From Pocillopora verrucosa (lineage: Eukaryota > Cnidaria > Anthozoa > Scleractinia > Pocilloporidae): 64,000 nucleotides of DNA. This document shows positions 22,561 through 32,362 of the stretch, piece by piece. The stretch covers positions 12,666,735 through 12,730,734 of the forward strand of contig NC_089325.1 of the NCBI RefSeq assembly GCF_036669915.1, read 5' to 3'. The notes below the pieces were generated by a model. That model was not told the origin of the DNA and made no database searches. It saw nothing but the letters and a program-made list of their open reading frames with translations. The stretch's first letter is position 1, and each line of letters opens with the position of its first letter. The translations under genes and the position numbers were made by a program.

Positions 22561-24948
22561 TTACTCCAAGAACTGCGAGAAGGTAACCTTATCCTGCAAG
22601 TTTTGTAGTCGCACACTGAAGCCGAGTAAAACACATTTTAATTGTAAACTGCTTACTCAATCGGTCCTTACCAGTTTCTGAAATAAACATTTGTTCATTC
22701 TAACTATTTTCTGTGATTTTTTTATACTCAGTTTGATTGTTTGTTTGACCCCAAGGTAAATGGCTGAATAAAAATCCCAGAACAAGTGGAAATCTCTTCT
22801 ATGAACTACATCACCAAAATTTTAGATTGGAGAATCTCTTTCACATAGGTATTATGGAATCCTTTCACTCAAGCGAAGCGTCCGGTCACTTGAATCTGGC
22901 AGCAGACAGTTCTCTCTTACTCAAGTGAAATAATTTTTAGCCCTTCAACTTTTGCCAAAATACCAATTTTTCTTTAGACTCTGAGTTGTAGCTTCTTGTT
23001 TGTTATCGAAAGTTGTCAAAATGTCTCAGGCGATCTTAAGGAACATTTGCAAAAACCCTTTTGCAGGGTTACTTCATAAACCACTTGAAGCTGATAGGTC
23101 TTTGTTGTAAAAAATTCAGGAGGTAATCCACTTGTTTCAGAAGCCTTACCCTTCAGTCATTTAAATTTATGTCAAACAAACATACAGCTTTCAAAAACAA
23201 CAACAACAAAAAACTCAGAAAAAAAACTGAGTTGACTAAAGGTTATCACAAAATTTAATGGAGACTGATTGAGTCTGCAGTTCACAATAACAAACAGATG
23301 ATAGGAAGGCAGCGTGAGGAAAGGAAGTTTCCTATAATTAAAAATGAATAGAAGATTTTCTCGATTTTTTTAAAAATATCTCTCAATAAGCATATACAAT
23401 ATTCTTTTGATTTTACATTGAGAGGTATCAAAGCTAGTGGCTTATATGGCATAGGTCAAGTGGAACATAACATGAGCCGCTAGTTACACTCTCAGTAAAT
23501 TCATGCAAAATTACAGCAACAATCATTGACCCTGTGCACCCTAACATCAGTATGCATATTCTCCATACTGTTCTGTACACGTTGCCTAAGTTGCTGACAA
23601 GGAGAACTTGTTTAACAATCACAAGATTTTTTTGTTGAGGATCATTTCCTTTATTCTTGTGACCTTAATGTGTGACTCAGGGGGGATATCGTGGGGAGAA
23701 AAGGTTAACAGACCTCCTGGGGGGGGGAGGGAGGAGGTTGAAGTAATTTTGAGGGAGATCTCATGGATTCTGACTACACTCAGGCGAGATATTCAAAGTG
23801 AAAGTTATTTAGGATGAGTCAGCCAGTCTCGTAGTCTACACATCCTACTACAATCTGCAATGTACTGCAAGTATTCTCTGAAACTGAAGGGTTATACAAA
23901 AATAGGCTGTGCTACGCCAGATACGAAAAACTACTGAAAAACCACTCTTTAGAAGTGGCCAAAAAATATGTGGAAACGTATTCCTCATCTAATACAGCAG
24001 CACTATACCCCGAGGAAAGGGTTGCTAAAATAAATCTAGTTACACTACCAATCACACAGAAAATTCAATGAATGCGGTGATATTTTACAAAGAGTTGTAA
24101 AACAAAATTACTTTAAATACAAAAAAAAAAAAAAAGAAAGCGGTCAAACCTAAGACTGACCGACGTAGAATGACTTAATTTTCCCCGCGAAACGCTTAAA
24201 TAATCCGACACCACCGTGTTGCCATGCGAACCTCTTCAACGTGCCCTCAAAATTTTAATTTCTGACTAATTCGTTCCCATGTCACTCAAACGTCAGAAAT
24301 GACATTTTTCGAACGGAGGTAGGATCAGTCATCGCCAAAAGAGTATAAAGAAGAGAATATAGAAAATTGACTGTCAGTTTACGTTCACCGCTAACGAGGG
24401 AGGAGCCATTACAATATTGCAGAGCCTCATGGGGGAATTAGGTTAATATGATTGTGACACAACCAAACTCAACTGACCTCTCACATCCATCCCACCTCAC
24501 ACCTCTCTGACAATGAATAATGACCAGTCCCTTAAGCATAGCAAAACGACGAATTGCAGTTAAAGAGTCTTAGAATGAATGAAGTAATGGCCAAAATGAT
24601 TTTACTTTTTCCAAAAGATCTTAATCACCTCGTTTTATTTTGTTTAATTAGAATTCGCGTGACGAGAACTAAAGAATTTTCTTAAAACTCCAAACAAAGG
24701 GATAACAAATTTGCGCGAATGAAAGCTCAAAACAACTGAAAACAAACAATAAATCTACGCGAAAAATGTCCACATCAGTTTTTATTGTCAAAGTTTGAGT
24801 TCTTTGACGTGATCAGCTAATTTGTAAAATCACGTGTGGTGCTCGTGAATACTAAAAGGATACAAGAGAGGAGAGAAAGAGGAAAATTGTAATTTAAATT
24901 TAGAAACGAAAGAGACTTTCTACGAACAGCGTACGGAAAGAGTATGTT
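22561..24948. other. Spacer between NAT pseudogenes
   Basis: The only recognised feature is the family A repeat near 23535. A G-run at 23720-23730 and a poly-A run at 24121-24136 are simple sequence. No N-terminal NAT half was found upstream of the 22066 pseudogene. Confidence 0.5.
23535..23708 (-). repeat. Interspersed repeat, family A copy 1
   Basis: The reverse-oriented copy runs from ATCAGTATGCATATTCTCC through GGAGAACTTGTTTAAC, GATCATTTCCTTTATTC and TGTGACTCAGGGG. It is one of at least nine copies in the window. Confidence 0.85.
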
Positions 24949-25447
24949 TTAAATCGATGTTTTCTTGCTCTGATCTGATCCGCAGTACATGGAACCTTCG
25001 GGGTATAGACAAGATTCCTTTCTTATTCCAAACTGCTGTTCAAGTTCATTTACTACATTCTCCTCTCCACCGAGAAGTTCCTTTGTTTCCTTTCTGATCT
25101 TGTTGTCTCCCAGATAAGTCGACTTTGTCAGTTTGTTCCCTGAAAGAGTTATCCTTCCCCAGGGTTTTGCCATAGTACAAAGGCGATCGTGGGTAAACGG
25201 GGATTCTGGACCTGTTTGGTGGAAAGGTAACATTTCATGAAAGTCATGTGTTTCTCTAGGAATGAGTTCGAACCTACACCTTGGAGACCATTCGTTGTCG
25301 GTGGTAACATTCACCTTTGCTTTTTCTTCGTTACCAAACTCGTCAACCATAGTTTTTATTTTCTCTTCGTAGAAATACCGGTCGCCGTCTTTTCTAATAC
25401 GATACATCGACTTCGTTTGCGTCAAAACGCTTCAATTCGTGCGCCAT
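24949..25447 (-). pseudogene. Arylamine N-acetyltransferase pseudogene with internal deletion
   Basis: The start region at 25447 (ATG, then FDANEV matching LTANEV of the intact gene) and about 35 bases of 5' flank (GCGCAAGAAGTCACG shared) are conserved. After codon 13 the sequence jumps to the counterpart of codon about 157 (MYRIRKDGDRYFYEE), deleting roughly 430 bp that held the Cys-His-Asp triad. The deletion shifts the frame, so translation from the ATG soon stops (TAG). The remaining 3' half reads openly to 24949 and is about as similar to the intact gene as a recent paralogue. It is non-functional as an acetyltransferase. Confidence 0.9.
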
Positions 25448-25555
25448 CGTTATCAATACCAATATCATTATCGCGTGACCGGGATTCGTGACTTCTTGCG
25501 CACTTCACCTACTAATAGACGTTCATATATTGGCATCGGACAGCGTCAAGGAAAT

Positions 25556-25615
25556 ATGGTACAGGAACAGTTTGATCCTGAAGAGGTTTAGGAATATTTA
25601 GCTCGTATTCAATAT
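25556..25615 (+). pseudogene. NAT N-terminal fragment, opposite orientation
   Basis: ATG at 25556 opens MVQEQFDPEEV, then a TAG in place of Glu12, then EYLARIQYN. The intact gene has NEVEEYLARIHFT. Homology ends abruptly in an (AT)n/poly-T tract at 25617. It lies head to head with the deleted pseudogene, 108 bp from its start codon. Confidence 0.8.
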
Positions 25616-25660
25616 AATATATATGTATATATATATATATATATTTTTTTTTTTTTTCCC
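25616..25660. repeat. (AT)n microsatellite plus poly-T
   Basis: AT dinucleotides run into T15. This tract marks the point where NAT homology of the adjacent fragment stops. Confidence 0.9.
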
Positions 25661-26611
25661 AGCATACTGAACTGAGGACGTTCGGAAATCGAACGCAATC
25701 CATAGAGTTGGGTGATCGAATGAATCGAACTCTATCGAGCACAATCTAATGGATCCGTGGATAAATTCGCTTGAGCAATAACAGTTTAGCATCTAGGAGC
25801 TCCAACGCTCTGATAAACCAAGACGAAAAAAGAGAGCCCATCATTTATCTCGTCCTTTTATCTACTGATTATTCAATTAAATTCACTGCTTCGGCTCTAC
25901 GTGTTGTTGAGTTGTAATCTTTAAAATAGCTGGGACTTAAACAAATTGGAAGCCAAGAGAAGGAGAGGGCTTCTGAAAACATAGGCATGAGTTTTATTAA
26001 ATTTTGTGACAGAAAAAGGGTATTTATTTTCAAAGTCTCCAACAAAAGTACGATTCGATGGAGAATAAAAAAGACCCTTCGAATTTATATGAAATAAACT
26101 AAGACACTGGTATTTTGTGATCTGTTTTCACTGTTGTCTGAACAATTTTAAGCGGAGATAAACTGCTTTGGTGCCACGGTTACTGTAGTCTTGTCACGCA
26201 ACACACTCCCTCGAGAACGCGCTTCGGTAAAGCGTTTTTAATTTTACCGCAGAGTGCAAACCGAAACTCCATTTTATCTTCAAGACACCTTAACCAAAGA
26301 TATTTCGCGGTCTCCGTTTTTCGAAGAAGTTAAAATTCATTAAAAGACATGAAAATAATCATATTTCAAAGGCTCTCAGAAGGACATTAAAACGGGAGCG
26401 CTAAAGCTAAAACTCAGCAATGAAAAAAAAAATTATAATAATGATGCTTCGGCACATGTTAAAGAACAAAATATTCTTCCACTTCCGTGTAAGTTAATAA
26501 GTGCCTGCTGCCAGTTCGGAGCAACTGGCTGTGCCGTTCGAGTGAGAGCGTGAGATTGACAAGCGCAAGAAGTCACGCACTTCGATCACACAACACTTGG
26601 CTCATGTAACA

Positions 26612-27520
26612 ATGGCGGATACGTTTCATGCTTTGACCGCAAACGAAGTAGAGGAATATTTAGCTCGTATTCACTTTACAGGCCCAATAGAACCAACTCT
26701 TGACATTCTTAAGGACCTGCAAAAATGTCATATGTTATCAGTTCCCTTTGAGAACTTAAGTGTGTTCGGAAAGGAGGAAATAGTTCTCTCCAAAGATTGG
26801 TTGTTCGACAAAGTCGTTCAAAGACATCGCGGCGGGTATTGCTATGAACTTAACTCGAGTTTTTCGTTACTTCTTGATCATTTTGGGTACAGCTACGGAA
26901 GGAAATCTGCTGCGGTCTACAGCCGCAAATCGGGGCTTATAGCATCATCGATTGATCACTTGATAAACGTCATAAACATTGGAGATGAAATGTGGTTGAG
27001 TGATGTCGGTTTTGGAGATTCGTTTCTAACTCCTCTCCTCATCGACTGCTCTGCAGATGAACAGGAACAACAAAGTGGGACGTACCGTATTAGGAAAGAC
27101 GGCGATCAATATTTCTACGAAGAGAAAATGAAAACCATCGTTGACGAGTTTGGTAACGAAGAAAAAGTAAAGGAGAAATTTATCATCGAAGCTGAATGGG
27201 CTATCAGGTACAGGTTTGACCTGACTCCTAGGAAAATAGAAGACTTCCATGAAAGGCTTATTTATCATCAAACAGACCCTAAGTCTTCGTTTACCCACGA
27301 TCGCATATGCACCTTGGCAAAACCTTGGGGAAGGTTAACCCTTTCAGAGAACAAACTGATTACTTCAACCTATCTGGGAGACAACAAAGTCAAGAAAGAG
27401 ACCGAGGAACTCAGTGGAGAGGAGGAGATTGTAAACGAACTAGCACAGAAGTTTGGAATTAGAAAAGAATCTTGTTTATACCCTGAAGGATCCATGTATC
27501 ACGGATTAGAACTGAAATGA
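26612..27520 (+). CDS. Arylamine N-acetyltransferase (NAT), intact, 302 aa, intronless
   Basis: The start is the ATG at 26612 (an upstream in-frame TTG at 26597 is not used). The protein covers the whole family length. The catalytic triad is present with family spacing: Cys77 in RGGYCYELN, His116 in SIDHLINVI and Asp131 in WLSDVGFGDSF. The Cys-His and His-Asp distances (39 and 15) equal those of human NAT1 and NAT2. The enzyme transfers acetyl from acetyl-CoA to aromatic amines and hydrazines in the cytosol. Conserved C-terminal blocks are FTHDRICTLAKPWGR and SCLYPEGSMYHG. The gene has no introns, like vertebrate NAT coding regions. It is the only working copy among four NAT-derived segments in 5.5 kb. 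The natural substrate is unknown. Confidence 0.96.
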   Translation: MADTFHALTANEVEEYLARIHFTGPIEPTLDILKDLQKCHMLSVPFENLSVFGKEEIVLSKDWLFDKVVQRHRGGYCYELNSSFSLLLDHFGYSYGRKSAAVYSRKSGLIASSIDHLINVINIGDEMWLSDVGFGDSFLTPLLIDCSADEQEQQSGTYRIRKDGDQYFYEEKMKTIVDEFGNEEKVKEKFIIEAEWAIRYRFDLTPRKIEDFHERLIYHQTDPKSSFTHDRICTLAKPWGRLTLSENKLITSTYLGDNKVKKETEELSGEEEIVNELAQKFGIRKESCLYPEGSMYHGLELK

Positions 27521-29338
27521 AATATTTCTTAATTCAAATTCATTAAGGGCTTTCTGTTACATAATTGTATGGGGCAAAAATTTTATTCTGCCAACCCTTC
27601 CCTATTAGCAGTGCATCGCTGAACATTTGGAAAGGAACGTTAAATATGAAAAGGAATCACACTGATGGTCACAGATTGTCTTCTTGAAAGATTTTCTCAG
27701 AGGAATAACTTGTTAAGAGGTCTTTTAAAAGTTGTTATCAGTCCTTACGAAGCGGCTGTTTCAACAGTTCATTGATAATAGTTAGATAGTCACGCAATGA
27801 ATAATAATATGGAAGAACCTTCACGCATAGTCAATTCGAAGCAAATGAATGGATTCCTTCTTTTCTTCTGGAGCAGTCTGGTCGAACAGGCGATGTTACA
27901 ACCGCAAATGGGTCGTTAAAACTTAAAACCTAGATGCTCTTAAATCAAATCTGATTGCTCTTTGATCAAAATTCGCACAAATGCTAAATGTTTCTCTCGT
28001 CGATACTTTCAAAATATGTGTTGTGAACAAGGAAGACAGATTTATGAGTACAGAAACAGTTTCAAACAATTTAGCTTTCGTGATAGGGTGAATATATTGG
28101 TTCAGTTTCTTTTCAATAATATTTACATTTTCGATGGTCTTCACAGTCAACTGTTAAAGGCAAAACCCGAAAGGCTTTGGCTCGTATTTAACCTTCTCTG
28201 TATTTACTTACAGTAACAATGCTATATACAAGTTAATAAATACACTTTTTGTCGACACAACTGACTGGATTTGCCTCAAAAAATGTTTGGAAAACCATTT
28301 GTTTATTTAAAATCATTAACGTTTGACAGCAAGCAGAGTCTTTTAACAAAGTTCTCTTGAATGGAATGTGAAGTTCTGGTCTTCAAAGACCTCTGGGTCT
28401 ACCTCAAATTCTAAACCCTCAAGGTTTTAATATAAATTCTCCTTACTGCCTCCCACACAATTCATAAAACTTAAGTTCTGAGATTTGTATCATAAATCAG
28501 GCAAGATCCTCTTATTTCTTTCCATGACTTTCTGTTTGACAGTGTAGTCATATTTGTACACAGAGGTTACTTTATGCTTACTCTTAGGGTTTGGGGAGAT
28601 GTATAAATTTCACATTTTTCATTCCTGAATTCCTTAGATTTACAAGAAAAGTTGCAGTGATGTAAACTTCATAGGACAAGACTGAGTGCTGTTGCTCTTA
28701 AAATTATTATAATAGGTTTCCTGATCTGATAGTCATGAAACTACAGAAGATTTATGCAGTTAGCACTCACTATTTACCATAACCATTTTTTATCCTCAGC
28801 TGCTGGATTTCAACTCATTGAAAAGAGAAAATCTCTCTCTCATCTGCAGTCAAATGCAATCAAACACTACCATTTTTCATGATATTAACTACGAAATAGA
28901 AGACTAGAAGAAAAAAATTTATCCTCTTCTATCAAACTGCAAAGTTTGATCACTTGGTTCAAAAACTAACACACTTAACATGCACTTTGCAATTCCAAGA
29001 AGTATTTCCTCTCCTACCCCTACCCCTTGCCAGAGGATTGGTGTAAACATTAAATGAATGTTGGAGGGGGGGGGGGGGTGGAAGGGTGCTGAAACCTTTC
29101 ATGTGAGGAGTATGGATATTTCCTGGAAAAACAGATGGATCAATCAAATTTTCCGCAGTAGATAAACAGATGTGTGATACATTATTTACAAAAGCTAGAT
29201 TGAAATACTAATATAGTTTAATTAATTTGTATCAGAAATATAGTACTATTTGGTAACTTGTATATATATCCACAAACATATCAAGTCCGTCCCAAGCATA
29301 ATCCTTCATTTCAAGCACTTAGTAACTTGAAACTTCCA
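27521..29338. other. Intergenic spacer, NAT to DRAM2-like gene
   Basis: No gene was recognised. A family B fragment is at 28432-28505 and a G-run at 29066-29079. The open frames at 27923-28216 overlap on both strands and have no motif. Confidence 0.5.
28432..28505 (-). repeat. Interspersed repeat, family B fragment
   Basis: ATTCTCCTTACTGCCTCCCACACAATTC matches the reverse complement of the family B 3' third. The copy is truncated. Confidence 0.5.
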
Positions 29339-31802
29339 TTAAACATATAGTGAGGCATGGAGACTATCATCCGAACCCATTCCAGTTGCTAGAGGTACAG
29401 GATGTTGAGTTTGTCTTGACACCACAATCTTCATCTTTACAAACCTGAACTCTCCAAAATATGTGAACAAGTAGCCCAAAAGAGTTAATGCTGTGAGCCA
29501 TTCAGAAACATCTCCAATGACATGATAAATGTAGTTTCTGTCTGCTGTAGTCCAGCGTGGCATCTTTTTGTAGGGGTCCAGGTTGTAACGAACTCCTTTT
29601 ACACCAGCATACGAGGTAGCTGTTACGCATATGGCAAAGAAGATTGTAACAGCAATAGCAATGGCTACTCGTAAGATAAAAAGACTGTGTGTGATCACAC
29701 CACAAGCGCTCATCTTGTAAGAAATATAGGATTGAACCCAGCAATACAGAATACCTCCCACAAAAATAAGGAGTGCACCGATAGTGTGGATAAATGAGAC
29801 AGCATCTTCCTGTTTGGAAAGAAACAAAACATTTTAGTCTTTAAAGTGACTTTGATATTGGGAGTTTCTTGTTTTGGCATAGTTTTATTGCGCTATTGGA
29901 AAGTTTATGTATGAATGTAATTAACCCAATTAACTCCCAGAAGTGATTGACAGGGAACTTCTCCCTACAATATCCATACTTTATCCAGCAAACAGGTAAT
30001 GAGAATACTCAACTTTATCAGGTGAAAATTGTTACCTTTATCAAACACCAAATTCTCATAACTAATTTACATGGAAATAAGTAGCAGCTATAGGGGAGAA
30101 TTAACAAACTGGACCCAGTTGTTCAAAGGCTGATTAGTGCAAGCCCAGGGTTAAATTTTAAAGCAGGTTTCTATACTTCTTTTTTCCAAAGCCTTTTAGA
30201 GAAAATTTTCCCTATTCTTTTTAGGACATCCAATGATCAAATTGCAGGCAAAAAGATTTTAACTGAATTTTCTTTTAAGCTTTTAGACCTGAAATCAAAT
30301 TCCATGGGTACACAGATTTGAACAACCTGGGCCAGATCTTGGGAGTTAAACTGTTACACTCCCATAAGCCCAGTGGCTTCCTGGGTCTTCTTGCCTTCTA
30401 GCTATAATCACTGTAAATAAATTTTTTTGTATTGTGTAAATAAGGCAAATAAAAGATGATGAAACTATACTATTATTTGTACAGTTAATTACATCATACT
30501 AATATTAATATTTCATTCTATGAAAAGCTATTTATGAAGTGCAAGGTAAGTTTAAGGTACAATTAGTAATATTTGAGAAGAGCCTAAGTACAGTAATGTG
30601 AGCTTGCTTCAAGCTAATTTTGTGTTCATTATTCAGAATTATTTCATATTTTTCTGATGTAACAAGTTAAGGTTTGTACATTTAGTATGAGGGTGGTGAT
30701 TTTAATTTTACTCTACGTAAGTGTAAAAGTATTAGTGTGGGAATGTATACCTGGAATTTTTCAAAAACGTAGAATTAAAAAATTTTGTTAAAATGAGTGA
30801 CTATAATTGTTTCTATACAGTAAATCAAAATATGGTGTCCAATTTAAATTGCCATTGTTCTGGACTAACTAGCCTCATCACCTTGAAACACAAAAGGATT
30901 ATCACATGTGTGAGACGCTAGTCAGTCCAGAACAATGGCAATTAAATTTCGATTCGGTGTATTATACTACATATAACGAAAAATTAACAATAGGAAACGT
31001 TTGTATTGTGAATTAGTTAGCATTATAGGTGACATCAGTAAGTTGAGTTATGTTAGTATTGTAAATATATCAATAATGCAAGTAACACCAGTATTCTTTA
31101 CAAATTTCGTTTTGTGTGTATCGTTAAATAAAAAAAAATTAAAAGAGGCGAAAACACGCTAGCCAATAAGTTGCTGAAACACGCACAGGAATTAGTACGC
31201 TCTGTTCTTTATAATAACCGATTGCACACATATGCATGTAGCTTGGGTTGTTTAAGAAAAAGCTTCTAAGCATAGTTCTGACACATGAATGTTAACTTCT
31301 ATGCTGCCTTTCAGTTTAATATTTGACGTTAAATTTCAATTCCTTGGTCGAGAAGTCTGGTTAGATATACCGTTGTGATTTTTTAAAAAATAATTTTCCT
31401 ACATCTAACGTCAGCTTTAAAATTATGCTCATATCCATTGATCTTGCTAAATATTACCTGAAAATTGGCCACTATGCTTCCACCAAGACTTGCAGCTACA
31501 CCAAGCATCGCAGCCAATTTGTTGAGCCTGATAAGAAGAGCCCTATCTCTCTCATTCCAATCAGCATCGTGTCTCAACTGAAGATACCGCACAAAAGTTG
31601 TGAAGAGCGCAAGAAGAGAACAAAAATTAAACAGCAGTCCGAAAACGTTGCTCTCTGGCCGACGACTCGCAGTGTCACTGATAGTTGGGAACCACGAAGT
31701 GTCGTTGCGTACACGGGAAATAATGTAGGTAATCACGAAGGTGACAGCTGAGAGCACAGCTAAAAGAAATGGAAGTACTCCAAGGCCACAGCGGATACAC
31801 AT
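29339..31802 (-). CDS. DRAM2: DRAM2-like DRAM/Frag1/Sfk1-family membrane protein (271 aa, 2 exons)
   Basis: Exon 1 is 31802-31458 (115 codons, ending NFQ/GTAATA) and exon 2 is 29809-29339, with acceptor AAACAG and phase 0. The start is the ATG at 31802; the open frame extends to a TTG that I discount. Marks of the family: FISDT-like ISDTASRRPESNVFGLLFN after TM1, FVRYLQL, LNKLAAMLGVAASLGGSIVANFQ (human DRAM2 has LGLSIVANFQ), then HTIGALLIFVGGILYCWVQSYISY, and a late GDVSEWLTALTLLGYLFTYFGEFR. Six hydrophobic spans are expected. Human DRAM2 is a lysosomal membrane protein that promotes autophagy. Length agrees (human about 266). DRAM1 or TMEM150-type membership is the alternative. It lies head to head with DDX11. 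Confidence 0.88.
29925..30110 (+). repeat. Interspersed repeat, family C copy 1
   Basis: The copy starts TTAACTCCCAGAAGTG and contains CTCCCTACAATATCCATACTTTATCC and ACCAAATTCTC. It matches 37385-37612 (reverse) and 40680-40900. It lies in the DRAM2 intron. Confidence 0.75.
30838..30955. repeat. Inverted-repeat element, about 30-bp arms
   Basis: Arms 30841-30872 and 30917-30949 pair over the block TTGCCATTGTTCTGGACT and onward with a few mismatches. The spacer is about 44 bases. It lies in the DRAM2 intron. The short size and no coding capacity fit a foldback MITE. Confidence 0.8.
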
Positions 31803-32362
31803 CGTTGCCCTTCGGAAGTAAATGAATTGATAGACCAAAAAATACCCGATAGTTTTTATAGCTCACATGCTTCTCAGAGTCATCTCATTTTCTAAAGTTA
31901 TGGCGAAGAACATACCAAAATAAGTTATGAACTCATACGGGACCCAGTTTCGAAAGTAATTTGCCAAGACGCTAATTTGATCCAGTAGTAAAATAACAAA
32001 TCGTTCTAGACAGGGGGAGGTGTGGGTAAAATCATGACTAGATCACAGACGAGATTCAAAATGTGGTAAGACCGAAAAAGTGGCACAAGAAGCGCGGCCG
32101 AGTGTGTCACTGATTTTCTTACGATATTTTGGTCCTTTGGTCTATTATTTACTGAAAAGACTCACGGCAATATGGAATCTTTTGGGAGTATAGATAACGG
32201 AGTAACCGTTGAAAGCCGTATAGTACCCTCCCCCACACCCCTAGTATATTTAATTCAAATCAAAACGAGGCTGTCAAAAAGATATTAGCGCGCGAAGTTT
32301 GGGTACCATAACACAATGTCATGATAGACTGAGGGTAGGTCTGAAAAATAGCAGATCTAGCT
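31803..32362. promoter_or_regulatory. Shared DRAM2 / DDX11 divergent promoter region
   Basis: The 560 bases separate two divergently transcribed start codons, and no other gene is present. Both 5' leaders and both promoters must fit here unless leader introns lie further away. No TATA box is obvious. Confidence 0.55.

Noticed and set aside
28959-29147. Proline-rich open frame on the minus strand
   Set aside because: Produced by a G-run and simple sequence; no similarity or splice signals.
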